Shown here piece by piece: positions 15,492-24,052 of a DNA stretch of 43,385 bases. Below the pieces are notes generated by a model that had not been told where the DNA came from, did not search any database, and worked only from the letters and a program-made list of their open reading frames with translations. A program made the translations under genes and the position numbers. Source of the DNA: Thermococcus sp. (GTDB taxonomy: Archaea > Methanobacteriota_B > Thermococci > Thermococcales > Thermococcaceae); assembly GCF_015523185.1 (NCBI RefSeq), contig NZ_WAKV01000014.1, positions 1-43,385 on the forward strand, given 5' to 3'. Within the stretch, counting starts at the first letter, position 1. Each line of letters opens with the position of its first letter.

Positions 15492-16478
15492 ATGAGAATT
15501 CTAATCATCGGTACCGGCGGGACCATAGCGAGCACAAAGACCGAGAGGGGTTACAAGGCGAAGCTAACTGCCCGAGAAATCCTCAAGCTTGCCCGAATTA
15601 GTGGAAACGGGGTTAGTATTGATACCCGGGATGTTCTGAACCTTGACAGTACTCTAATCCAGCCAGAGGACTGGGTGACCATCGGAAAGGCCGTTTACGA
15701 GAACATTGACGAATACGATGGAATCGTAATAACCCACGGGACCGACACTCTAGCTTATACCTCCTCAGCTTTAAGCTTCATGCTGAGAAACGTCCCGATT
15801 CCCGTGGTTTTAACCGGCTCGATGCTCCCGATAACCGAGCCCAACAGCGACGCGCCGAGGAACCTGAAAACTACTTTGACGTTTGCCATTAATGGCTTCC
15901 CCGGGATATACGTGGCCTTTATGGACAAAATAATGCTCGGAACGAGGGTTTCGAAGGTTCACTCCCTTGGTCTGAACGCTTTCCAGAGCATCAATTACCC
16001 CGACATAGCTTACGTCAAAGGAAACGAAATCGTCGTGAGGCACAGGCCGGATATTCCCCAAGGAAAGCCCGCCTTTGACCCCTCCTTCGACCCGAACGTC
16101 GTTCACGTAAGGTTAACCCCAGGTCTTTCCCCAGAGGTCTTCCTTGCAATCTCTGAGAACGTTCATGGAATCGTCCTTGAGGGCTACGGCGCCGGAGGAA
16201 TCCCTTACAGGGGTCGGAACCTCCTTGAGGCAGTTTCGAAGGTTGCCCCCGAGAAGCCCGTGGTCATGACAACGCAGGCTCTCTACGGGGGTGTAGACCT
16301 CACGAGGTATGAAGTTGGCAGGAGGGCTCTTGAAGCTGGAGTAATCCCAGCTGGAGACATGACTAAGGAAGCAACTCTTGTGAAACTGATGTATGCCCTT
16401 GGAAAAACGAGGAACGTTAATGAGGTTAAGGAAATAATTGAGAAAAACATCGCCGGGGAAATCAGCTCAGCTTTTTGA
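15492..16478 (+). CDS. Type I L-asparaginase
   Basis: A 328-residue enzyme, the same length as Pyrococcus horikoshii asparaginase I. The first catalytic threonine is T11 in IIGTGGTIAS; the second site is THGTDTLAYT with T84-D85. Further family segments are VVLTGSMLPITEPNSDAPRN and EGYGAGGIPYRG. It hydrolyses L-asparagine to aspartate and ammonia, in the cytoplasm since no signal peptide is seen. GGTGGTGAG precedes ATG 15492. The 3' end overlaps the next, convergent gene by 17 bases. Confidence 0.93.
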   Translation: MRILIIGTGGTIASTKTERGYKAKLTAREILKLARISGNGVSIDTRDVLNLDSTLIQPEDWVTIGKAVYENIDEYDGIVITHGTDTLAYTSSALSFMLRNVPIPVVLTGSMLPITEPNSDAPRNLKTTLTFAINGFPGIYVAFMDKIMLGTRVSKVHSLGLNAFQSINYPDIAYVKGNEIVVRHRPDIPQGKPAFDPSFDPNVVHVRLTPGLSPEVFLAISENVHGIVLEGYGAGGIPYRGRNLLEAVSKVAPEKPVVMTTQALYGGVDLTRYEVGRRALEAGVIPAGDMTKEATLVKLMYALGKTRNVNEVKEIIEKNIAGEISSAF

Positions 16479-16674
16479 GTTCTTCGTCACCAATTAGAAG
16501 GGGCCTCGTCGCCTCCATTACATAACTGAGCTCCCATCTCACCTCTCCCCTATTCATGAGCTCGGCATAGCGTTTGGCCTTCTCTTCAGCCTCTTCAATG
16601 CTGGAAGCCTCAACGATTCTCCTCACGTACCACTTTCTGTCCCCAAAGCGGAGCTTGAACTCGGCAAGGAACAT
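16462..16674 (-). CDS. Small conserved-looking protein, uncharacterised
   Basis: A 70-residue soluble protein with a strand-helix-strand look: MFLAEFKLRFGDRKWYVRRIVEA, then a helix SSIEEAEEKAKRYAELM, then VRWELSYVMEATRPLLIG. The pattern of a strand followed by ASSIEEAEEKA resembles small alpha-beta proteins that add a variable side domain to larger complexes, but the family is unknown to me. ATG 16674 follows GGTGGTGCCT directly. Overlaps the asparaginase 3' end by 17 bases. Confidence 0.6.
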   Translation of the reverse strand: MFLAEFKLRFGDRKWYVRRIVEASSIEEAEEKAKRYAELMNRGEVRWELSYVMEATRPLLIGDEELKKLS

Positions 16675-16722
16675 AGGCACCACCGTTTATTGGTTACATG
16701 GAAGTTTTAAAATGTTGATGCA

Positions 16723-16977
16723 CTAGGGCTCCACTGCCAAATAAACCCCGCCCCTCTCGAAGGCCTCGAAAACCTTTCCTCCCTCTTTCGTTTTCAGCTC
16801 GACGAGGACCCTTTCCGGAGCCTTTTCCACATCAACTTCAACCTTCTGGTTGCTGAGCACCTGAATGAATGCATCTCCAAGCCTCTCGAACTCGAAAACC
16901 AGGTTTCTGTCTTCCCATCTCGTTCCCCTGAAGTTGACTCCGCCCATTCTAAAAGTTACCTCGAGAACAATTTTCAA
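16723..16977 (-). CDS. Small uncharacterised protein with TTG start
   Basis: An 84-residue soluble protein rich in alternating strands (KIVLEVTFRMGGVNFRGTRWEDRNLVFEFERL, VEVDVEKAPERVLVELKT). I place the start at TTG 16977 because GGTGAGTGC stands before it at the spacing used by its neighbours; the GTG three codons upstream is itself part of that ribosome binding site. It lies behind the HAN-like nuclease gene on the same strand but is separated by about 50 bases. No family recognised. Confidence 0.5.
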   Translation of the reverse strand: MKIVLEVTFRMGGVNFRGTRWEDRNLVFEFERLGDAFIQVLSNQKVEVDVEKAPERVLVELKTKEGGKVFEAFERGGVYLAVEP

Positions 16978-17026
16978 AGCACTCACCGGGATGAATAGAA
17001 AAAGGAAGTTAAAAACATTTGCAGGT

Positions 17027-19252
17027 TCATTCCTTTCTCTTCAGCTTCACGACCTGCTTTGCAAACTCCTCCAAAACCTCTTTTCTCATGCCTTCAAAGA
17101 ACTTAATAGAACCCGCGTAGCTGTGGCCGCCGCCTTCTATTCCAGCACTCGGCAGTTTCTCCTGGAGTTTTGGAATTATTGCGTTTAAGTCGAAGTCGTA
17201 TGAGGCCATCCCATCGCTGGCCCTCACCACGGCAAAGTCTGGACCATAAGCGAGCGTTAAGATTGGACTGTCCTCGCCGTACTTCTCCTTGAAGTGGTCG
17301 TGTATCAGACCGGAGAGCTTGCCAGGGGAGGGGTAGGAGAACTTCGGTGCGAAGAGCTCTACATCAATCGTGTTGAACCTTATGCCGTTTGGAAGAACGA
17401 CGCTCTTGACGTGAGGCAGGGAAGCCTTTAGGGCTTTCTCCTGCTTCTCCTTCACCTCCGGGTAAATCGCGTTTATGAGCTCGCGGTGCCTCTGCAGGTT
17501 GCCTGTCAGGAGGAGAATCTCGTCTATGATTCCGTGCCCATCCATGAACTTCCAGTAGAAGGCCTCGTGGTCTATTACCTCGGCTATTTTCTTCAAATCC
17601 TCCTCGGTCAGGCCCTTGGCCTTCTTCGCTATCTCAAGGTACTGGTAGAATTCAGGAGCTTTACTCCTGTCGCCTGTGCCAGCTATCGCAGGTAGGTGCT
17701 TTATCTTGTCCTCCACCTTGGGGTTGATGAAGCGAGCCACTTCCGTAGCAAGCATTCCTGCCGTTAATTCGTAGTAGCCCCTCTTGACGTGGTGGGGATT
17801 GACGTGAACATCGACGTATTCGTCAACCCTGGCCTTGTCCTCGCTAATCCACTCCCTCGGGTCGTGGTGGTCGATGACCACAATCGGAACGCCGTAGGCC
17901 CTTATGCGCTTGTACGCTGGAATGTCTTCGCTGGTTCCGCCGTTGTCCACGATGACAACCAAAGGCAGAGGGTCGCCGAACTTCTCATGGTCCTCAATCA
18001 TAAAGATTATGTCCTTGAGTACATCTTCAAGCTCGTAGAAAGGCGCCCTGCTCGGCCTTCTCTTGAAGAGCTTCCACCTCGCCTGCGGGTCGGGGGAGAT
18101 GCTCTCTATCAGCGGGACTATCGCGTATTCTAGTGCCAGACCTGAGGTGTATCCGTCTGTATCGGAGTGGTGCCTCAGCAGAATCGGCCTGCCTTCAAAG
18201 ATTGCCCGCCTAATCATGAATGCAGCTTTCATTATCTTGGGCTTGAGCTTCTCAAGAACCTCACTCTCCACAAGGAAGCCCACATCTTTAGGCTGGGCCC
18301 TCTTGTCCAGCTCGGCCTCTATCTGTTGCTTTACCCTCGCCGCGTCCGGCCCCCAGAGCCTCGTCATGTCGCTGACTTCTATCTGAATCTCCCCTGAGTG
18401 AAAGGCTATCTTTCCTATGATTTCAACAATATCGCCGACGCTTATGTTCGGGTAAGCCCTTACTCCCGGGGCCTCGAAGGCGGCTGCCCATGTTATTCCC
18501 GTTCCGTCGGTTATGGTGAAGACCGTTGGACCACCCGTTACCTGTATCTGCGTCACCCTGCCCTGTATTCTGACCGTTTTTCCAGCCATGTCCTTGCTCA
18601 GCTCGGCTATTGGTGTAACCGGAAGTTCCTTCTTAATCACAACGGTCTTGTAGTTCCTCTGGGGTGATTCGATGAGGTCAATTTCTCTCTTATCGGGCCT
18701 CACGTCAAGAACCTGGACGATTATTTCCTGCCCCGGTATGTACTCCCTTCCACCGAGGAGGTCCTTCCGCTTGATTAAACCGACAACGTGGGGATTGAGC
18801 TTGACGAAAACGCCAAAGCGCTCCACCCTGTCAATGGTTCCCTTGTAAAGGCTCCCTATCTCAACGTCCTCATAGTCACAGGTCTTGTCGAGAATGAAGA
18901 CAACCTTGTACTTTCTCAGGCAGTCCGGACAGACCCATGTGGTGTCCATTCCCGGCTCCCAGGGCCCTTTGATTTTACCGCATATATCACAGGCGAGGAC
19001 CTTTCCGGTTCCACCGCAGACTGGACAGGTGTCGTAAACCGGAACCGTTCCCTTGCCGTGGCACTCTGGACATGGGATTTCGTCAACCTCATCCTCAACT
19101 CCCAGGTGGTCGAGGTTTCTGTAGCCCTTCAGCTTATCGCCTATCTTGAAATCAGCCGGAACGTAGCCCCAGCCCTCGCAAACGGGGCACTCCTTCTCGC
19201 CAACCTTAACTTTCCCCGTTCCATGACATTCCGGACAGTCTTTGACTGCCAT
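17027..19252 (-). CDS. DHH-family RecJ-like nuclease with zinc, S1 and OB domains (probable HAN)
   Basis: A 741-residue multidomain nuclease. Residues 1-125 hold several CxxCxGxG zinc modules of DnaJ type (CPECHGTGK, CPVCEGWGY, CPECHGKGT, CPVCGGTGK) and a CDICG/CPDC ribbon; 130-205 is an S1 domain; 220-310 is an OB fold; the rest is DHH-DHHA1, with RHHSDTDGYTSG near 362, IVDNGGTSED, VVIDHHDP near 460 and GGGHSYAGS near 708. The architecture matches the second archaeal RecJ-like protein, the Hef-associated nuclease HAN reported as a 3'-5' exonuclease in stalled-fork repair. The alternative GAN protein is shorter and lacks these N-terminal modules. Confidence 0.85.
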   Translation of the reverse strand: MAVKDCPECHGTGKVKVGEKECPVCEGWGYVPADFKIGDKLKGYRNLDHLGVEDEVDEIPCPECHGKGTVPVYDTCPVCGGTGKVLACDICGKIKGPWEPGMDTTWVCPDCLRKYKVVFILDKTCDYEDVEIGSLYKGTIDRVERFGVFVKLNPHVVGLIKRKDLLGGREYIPGQEIIVQVLDVRPDKREIDLIESPQRNYKTVVIKKELPVTPIAELSKDMAGKTVRIQGRVTQIQVTGGPTVFTITDGTGITWAAAFEAPGVRAYPNISVGDIVEIIGKIAFHSGEIQIEVSDMTRLWGPDAARVKQQIEAELDKRAQPKDVGFLVESEVLEKLKPKIMKAAFMIRRAIFEGRPILLRHHSDTDGYTSGLALEYAIVPLIESISPDPQARWKLFKRRPSRAPFYELEDVLKDIIFMIEDHEKFGDPLPLVVIVDNGGTSEDIPAYKRIRAYGVPIVVIDHHDPREWISEDKARVDEYVDVHVNPHHVKRGYYELTAGMLATEVARFINPKVEDKIKHLPAIAGTGDRSKAPEFYQYLEIAKKAKGLTEEDLKKIAEVIDHEAFYWKFMDGHGIIDEILLLTGNLQRHRELINAIYPEVKEKQEKALKASLPHVKSVVLPNGIRFNTIDVELFAPKFSYPSPGKLSGLIHDHFKEKYGEDSPILTLAYGPDFAVVRASDGMASYDFDLNAIIPKLQEKLPSAGIEGGGHSYAGSIKFFEGMRKEVLEEFAKQVVKLKRKE

Positions 19253-19312
19253 TCTCTCACCCTACCTCGGTTGCTCTCTTGACTTAAAAACGTTAGCAGA
19301 TTCTACTCAATC

Positions 19313-19319
19313 TTTATAA
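19313..19319 (+). promoter_or_regulatory. TATA box upstream of DUF2391-type gene
   Basis: TTTATAA is centred about 30 bases before ATG 19346, which puts the start of transcription near 19342-19346. No ribosome binding site precedes the ATG. The same start would fit a C/D box RNA beginning just before 19346. Confidence 0.6.
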
Positions 19320-19340
19320 CCCTCTCTTTGATACGTTTCT

Positions 19341-19396
19341 CTGCGATGATGAGTGAATCCAATGCTGATGGGATGATGAACCCCGAACCTGAGCAC
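19341..19396 (+). ncRNA. Candidate C/D box guide RNA overlapping the coding start
   Basis: Box C ATGATGA at 19346-19352, box D' CTGA at 19365-19368, box C' ATGATGA at 19373-19379 and box D CTGA at 19389-19392 stand in the right order. The C-D' spacer is 12 bases, as usual in archaea; D'-C' is 4; the C'-D spacer of 9 is short. TGC (42-44) and GCA (93-95 of 19300) could close a short stem. All four boxes fall inside the first codons of the downstream gene, so coding coincidence is a real alternative. Confidence 0.3.
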
Positions 19397-19867
19397 GAGG
19401 TGATTGAACTGAAGAAGCTCCGTAAGAGTGTGGAGAAACTCACGAGGCAAGTTGAAAAGATTGAGGAGCAGAAAAAACCCGATTCCCTTGGCTGGGACGA
19501 CATAGCCCAGGAGATAGTCGGTGCGATAACCTTTGCCCTGCCCTTTCTCTTCACTGGGGAAGTCTGGGACGTTGCCAAGGACATTTCCGTTGAACGTTCC
19601 CTAGCTATATTCCTGATGACCCTTGTTCTGGCATACCTCTTCCTTACCAAGGCCAATCTCGCGAACCTGAAGCGTGAGGAGATATTCCATATTCCCAAGA
19701 GGCTCGTAACGGTAGCCTTGATTTCCTACGCTGTCTCGGCCTTTCTGATATACATTTTCGGAATAGACTACATAGCCCACTTCAACAGGCTCCAGTATCT
19801 CAACGCGACGGTTATAATAAGCACGTTCGCGGTCATAGGGGCAATAGCCGTTGATATGGTGAGGTGA
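19346..19867 (+). CDS. DUF2391-like membrane protein paired with a Toprim protein
   Basis: A 173-residue protein. The first 18 residues are low-complexity (SESNADGMMNPEPE), residues 20-50 form a charged coiled coil (LKKLRKSVEKLTRQVEKIEEQ), and four hydrophobic segments follow (EIVGAITFALPFLF, LAIFLMTLVLAYLFL, LVTVALISYAVSAFLIYIF, ATVIISTFAVIGAIAVDMV). It resembles the DUF2391 family of integral membrane proteins. Tandem ATGATG at 19346 has a TATA box for a leaderless transcript. The stop codon is followed immediately by the ATG of the Toprim gene, so the two are translated together. Confidence 0.7.
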   Translation: MMSESNADGMMNPEPEHEVIELKKLRKSVEKLTRQVEKIEEQKKPDSLGWDDIAQEIVGAITFALPFLFTGEVWDVAKDISVERSLAIFLMTLVLAYLFLTKANLANLKREEIFHIPKRLVTVALISYAVSAFLIYIFGIDYIAHFNRLQYLNATVIISTFAVIGAIAVDMVR

Positions 19868-20890
19868 ATGAGAATCGTAACCGGCAAAAAATGGGAGGCC
19901 TTTGGAAACGATGCCCTCCTTTTTCCGGAGTATGGCAAAACCCGGGATGAGCTCATCACCTTTGTGAGCTCTCTCACTGGAAACGAAACCCTTGTAACGG
20001 CCAGTCTTGAGCTGATTGACCTCGTTACCAGTCGCTTCAGGAAGGGTGATGGCAATGTTCTCCTCTACTCTGAGACAGGGAAGGCCCTAACGCTCAAGGA
20101 AACCTATGAGCTGAGGAAGTACCTTGACTTTGACGTTCGCGGAGGCTTCTTGGGGGAGAACGCTAGAACATCGGTCATCTTCGTTGAAGGAAAGACCGAC
20201 GCGAAGTTTTTCAAGGCGGTTTTCAAAAAGCTCTTCGAGTTCCGGGAGAGCAGAAAGGCCCCGGGGAGTTTGAGGTTCATAGAGCGCGTTTTTGAGCGCG
20301 ACAACTTCGACCTCCTAAAGAGGGAAAGCGACGGCCACTACCTCGCGGTGATTCCTAGCGAGGGGAACTCGGGAGTTATCAGGAATTTGGGGAACTTCCT
20401 TAGAGCTATGGACGTCTTTGGATTTGCTGTGGAAAGACTCGGTGTTGTCGTTGATGTTGACGAGGACAGGGAAAGTGCCCTCGCGTCAATAACCGGAAAG
20501 CTCTCCGGATTCCAGCACGAGAAAACAGAACTCGGCTACCGCGTCGGTGAAACGGAGGTGGTCCCGCTCATAATCGGCCTTCCCTTTAAGGACGAGCTCA
20601 TAGACTGGAGGAAGCCGACCGTTGAGGATTTGATGCTCCACCTCATAGCCCTGGAGGGACTGCTCGAGAAAATAAAGCCCGGTCTCAAAGCCCTCAACGA
20701 GAGCCTTGGAAGAAAGCTCAAGCCGAAGGAGGTTATGTATTTAGCTCTTTCAGCCTATGGCCACTGGGGAAACCTTGAAGGGTTTTACGAGCTCTTCGTC
20801 ATGCGCTCTAGGTTTAGAAACCTTAAGGCCGTTTTGAGAGATGCCGGGCTAATGGAGGGTCTCAGGCATCTCGCCTTTGCTGAGCGCTGA
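19868..20890 (+). CDS. Toprim-domain protein (DUF3226-like)
   Basis: A 340-residue protein with a Toprim core: E107-G108 in SVIFVEGKTDAKFF and the acidic DxD at D196/D198 in VVVDVDEDRESA, the metal-binding signature shared by primases, topoisomerases and OLD-type nucleases. The N-terminal 100 residues are not recognised; the C-terminal 130 are helical. No ATPase domain is present, unlike OLD proteins. It begins directly after the TGA of the membrane-protein gene, with GGTGAGGTG before the ATG. A nucleic-acid cutting or binding role is inferred from the Toprim residues only. Confidence 0.7.
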   Translation: MRIVTGKKWEAFGNDALLFPEYGKTRDELITFVSSLTGNETLVTASLELIDLVTSRFRKGDGNVLLYSETGKALTLKETYELRKYLDFDVRGGFLGENARTSVIFVEGKTDAKFFKAVFKKLFEFRESRKAPGSLRFIERVFERDNFDLLKRESDGHYLAVIPSEGNSGVIRNLGNFLRAMDVFGFAVERLGVVVDVDEDRESALASITGKLSGFQHEKTELGYRVGETEVVPLIIGLPFKDELIDWRKPTVEDLMLHLIALEGLLEKIKPGLKALNESLGRKLKPKEVMYLALSAYGHWGNLEGFYELFVMRSRFRNLKAVLRDAGLMEGLRHLAFAER

Positions 20891-20930
20891 TTTTTTAAGC
20901 TTTTTCCGGTTATTGTCTCTGGTGGGAAGT

Positions 20931-21629
20931 ATGAAGCTCGTCTCATTCGACGTCTGGAACACGCTCCTAGACATAAACGTCATGCTCGATGCCATGGCAG
21001 TTGAGCTCTCTAAACTCGTGGGGGCCTGTATAATAGATGTTGTTGAGGGCATAATGCTTACCCGTGAGAGAATCAAGGCCATGCGCTCCAAGCAGGTAGG
21101 AAACCCGGAGAGGGCCTTGGAGGAGAGCCAGGAGCTTTTGGCAGAGCTTCTTGGAATAAACGTTGAGCTTGTTAGAAGGGCCACTGCAAGAGCGGTTCTC
21201 AGGGTTGATGATGAAATCGTCCTGTCGGGAGCGAAGGAAACTCTGGAAGGCGTTAAGCGGAGGGGCCTAAAGATTACCGTCACTGGCAACGTGATGTTCT
21301 GGCCCGGTTCATACACGAGGCTCCTGCTCGAAAGATTCGGCCTTATGGACTACATTGAGGGAACGTTCTTCGCGGACGAGGTTAAAGCGTTCAAGCCCAT
21401 GAGGGAGATGTTCGAGAAACCTCTGAAAGCCTTCAACGTGAAACCAGAAGAGGCCATCCATATCGGCGATACATATGCGGAGGACTTTGAAGGCGCCCTA
21501 AAGACCGGCCTCTGGGCGGTCTGGATAAACCCGGAAGCTGAAGGGATTAGGAGAATCCACGAGCGGGGCTTTGAGGTGCCGAGTGTCGAGGGAATTTTGG
21601 AGGTGTTAGAGGAAATAGAAAAAAGCTAG
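20931..21629 (+). CDS. HAD-superfamily hydrolase with DxW motif
   Basis: A 232-residue HAD protein. Motif I is FDVWNTLLD: the nucleophilic aspartate is present, but the second aspartate of phosphatases (DxD) is a tryptophan, as in haloacid-dehalogenase-like members that have Tyr or Trp there. Motif II is VTGN, motif III the lysine of VKAFKP and motif IV GDTYAEDFEGA. A helical cap lies between about residues 15 and 95. Dehalogenase activity is not implied; substrates of archaeal members are mostly unknown. ATG 20931 follows GGTGGGAAGT. Confidence 0.85.
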   Translation: MKLVSFDVWNTLLDINVMLDAMAVELSKLVGACIIDVVEGIMLTRERIKAMRSKQVGNPERALEESQELLAELLGINVELVRRATARAVLRVDDEIVLSGAKETLEGVKRRGLKITVTGNVMFWPGSYTRLLLERFGLMDYIEGTFFADEVKAFKPMREMFEKPLKAFNVKPEEAIHIGDTYAEDFEGALKTGLWAVWINPEAEGIRRIHERGFEVPSVEGILEVLEEIEKS

Positions 21630-21645
21630 CAAAGGAGCTTGGCGT

Positions 21646-23970
21646 TCACTTCTTCCCCATTTTGAGCCACGCTCCCAGTCCGACCTGCTTCGTCTTCTGG
21701 TAGCGCAAGTCCTCCTTACGGTAACCAAAGGCCTTCAGAATTCTCTCTACAGCGGGCAGAACCTGGTTCTCGATGTAGTACTCTGCATCATATCGGTGCT
21801 TCGTCGGGTCGAACTCGTCGAAGGGTATCGCCCTGTCCCCAATCCTGCCTGAGCCCTTGAGGACGATGTAGCTTATAACTGTCCCAGGACGGATTTTTAT
21901 CCCCCTCGAGGCGAGGCGTTTTGCAACTGCCACGTGTGGGCCAGTGGCCTTGTAGTCCTTCAGGTTCCTCGTTATCTGCTCGTGGATGACGAGCTTCTCC
22001 GGTGGAACCTCGTACTTGCTGAGCTTTTCTGTCACTTCTTTAACAATCCTAACTGCCTCTTCAACGTCACCGTGCTTGAGTATAGCCTCCAAAACCCTCG
22101 CCTGCGTTTCTTTCGCTATCTCGCTCCAGTCACGCCTCACTATCTCAAGCCCGCGCGTCGTTATCTTGCCATCCTCGTCTATTAGGGCATACTTCTTTTT
22201 CGTCACGAAGAAGCCCCTGACGTAGAAGCCTTCATACTCGAGTTCAAGCAAACCGGGCAGTTTGGCGTTGATGTACTTGAGGAACTCCATCGCCTTCTTT
22301 TTGACCGTTTCGGCATCTGCCCTCGGAATCGTTGCGAAAAATCCATCGGTGTCGGCATACAGCACTTTAAAGCCAAATTTCCCCTCTATTTCTCTTATCG
22401 TGGTCTCTATGTACTCCCTGCCCCAGGCGGTAACGCTCTCGGCGCACTCCTTGCAGTACCAGCGGGCCTTTGCGTAGCCGTAGTAGCCGTAGAAGCTGTT
22501 GGCGAGGATTTTAATTGCGTGCTGCCTGTAATCGAGGAGTTTCTTCTCCAGCGGGTCGATAGTGGCCTTCATGCGCTTCTTTATCTTCTGTCTCTCCTCT
22601 AAAAGGTCGCCGAGAAGGCTTGGAATGAACCCCGGAAAGTCCTTGCAGAACTTATGGCCCACTTGAGGAGCCACATCGTATTCTTTACAGCCCTCCCTGT
22701 TGAGAGTGTCGGGCGAAACGTTGTGGGTGATTATTATCGAGGGGTAGAGGCTTCTAAAGTCTAAATACACAATATTGTTCCATAATCCCCGTTCCGGTTC
22801 CTTAACGTAACCACCGGCATAACTCTGTCTCCTCCTTGCAAGTTCCCTCTCATCGGGCTTGTTTGGAGCCAATTCGTTCCTCTCGTAGGCTTTCCTCAGG
22901 AGAAACCACTCCACAAGGTTGCCCGTACTCGAACGCGATACATCCCAGAGACTCTGGCCTATGAGCCTTGAAAGTTGCGCCTCCATCGGGAAGAACTCCT
23001 TTCCAAGCTCAAAAGTTACCTTGGCATCTTCCATCGAGTAGCGGGCTACCCTCTCTAATCCTTCGCCGGTCTCCCATGCAGTTGCTATCTCCTCAGCGTA
23101 GACCTTCTCCTTTGGCTTTCCAAAAATGGCTTCATAAACGGCCTCCAGCGTGTAGGTAGGCAGGTTTATCGTGCGCCTTATGACGGGGTACAGGTCGAAG
23201 TGAATTCTGCCCTTGACTTCAACGGCGAAGCGGTCTCCCATCCTCTGTATCTTCGGCTCGCTTCCATCTCTACCGAGAATAAACTTGACGCCGAGCTTTT
23301 CGGAGCGTCTCTTGAGGTAGGCGAAGTCGAAGTTGTCGCCGTTGTATGTGATGAGAACATCCGGGTCCTTCTCCTTGATGACTTTGAGAAAGCGCTTTAT
23401 CATCTCCTTCTCCGTTGAAACTACATCAACGTAGGGCAGGTTAATCTTTTTCCAGGTTATAACCCTAGCCCCTTCCTCGTCGGCGTAACTTATCATCAGA
23501 ATCGGTCCCTCTGCAAACTCTTCGCCCTCGTGGTAGAGCGTCTCGATGTCGAAGGCGAGCATTTTAAGTTCTTCATCGCCCTCCATCGGAATTAAGCCCT
23601 TGTCAATGAGGTAGCGCTTGGCAAATGGAATATCGTACTCGTAGATGTCTATCACAGCTGGATGTTCCCTGATTTTATCGCGTATCGCTGGAACGTCCTG
23701 AGGGTGGGTGAAGTAGAGCTTCCAGACCTCTATCGGCCTGCCGAGGAACTTCTTCTTAACTTTCTCGGCGCGCTTTACTTTGACGACCGTTCCGTGCCTC
23801 TTGGCGGTTATCTTTTTGATTTCCTCAATCGCTGAATCGTCTTTCAGGAGCGCGTAGAAGTAGGGCTCAAAGTCCCTATCGTACTCGATTTTAAACTCGC
23901 CGTTCTCCTTTTTGAAGACCCGAATTACAGGCTTTCCATTCTCAGTGATGTAGTCGGTATCGAGGATCAT
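21646..23970 (-). CDS. pol: Family B DNA polymerase, intein-free
   Basis: A 774-residue replicative/repair polymerase of the Thermococcus-Pyrococcus PolB type. The 3'-5' exonuclease site has D141 and E143 in [11 protein letters not shown]; the uracil-sensing pocket residue V93 is present; polymerase motifs are [28 protein letters not shown] and YADTDGFF, with the catalytic aspartates at about 540 and 542. The usual intein insertion points in these motifs are uninterrupted. ATG 23970 gives the standard N-terminus [10 protein letters not shown]; the frame is open nine codons further. The neighbours are a HAD hydrolase (convergent) and a divergent RNA methyltransferase. Confidence 0.98.
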   Translation of the reverse strand: MILDTDYITENGKPVIRVFKKENGEFKIEYDRDFEPYFYALLKDDSAIEEIKKITAKRHGTVVKVKRAEKVKKKFLGRPIEVWKLYFTHPQDVPAIRDKIREHPAVIDIYEYDIPFAKRYLIDKGLIPMEGDEELKMLAFDIETLYHEGEEFAEGPILMISYADEEGARVITWKKINLPYVDVVSTEKEMIKRFLKVIKEKDPDVLITYNGDNFDFAYLKRRSEKLGVKFILGRDGSEPKIQRMGDRFAVEVKGRIHFDLYPVIRRTINLPTYTLEAVYEAIFGKPKEKVYAEEIATAWETGEGLERVARYSMEDAKVTFELGKEFFPMEAQLSRLIGQSLWDVSRSSTGNLVEWFLLRKAYERNELAPNKPDERELARRRQSYAGGYVKEPERGLWNNIVYLDFRSLYPSIIITHNVSPDTLNREGCKEYDVAPQVGHKFCKDFPGFIPSLLGDLLEERQKIKKRMKATIDPLEKKLLDYRQHAIKILANSFYGYYGYAKARWYCKECAESVTAWGREYIETTIREIEGKFGFKVLYADTDGFFATIPRADAETVKKKAMEFLKYINAKLPGLLELEYEGFYVRGFFVTKKKYALIDEDGKITTRGLEIVRRDWSEIAKETQARVLEAILKHGDVEEAVRIVKEVTEKLSKYEVPPEKLVIHEQITRNLKDYKATGPHVAVAKRLASRGIKIRPGTVISYIVLKGSGRIGDRAIPFDEFDPTKHRYDAEYYIENQVLPAVERILKAFGYRKEDLRYQKTKQVGLGAWLKMGKK

Positions 23971-24052
23971 GAGGAACACCTGAAGAAATGTAGACACGGG
24001 GGCTAATAAATCTCACCACCACCTTTTTAAACCTCCCAGCGAAGGGCCGAGC

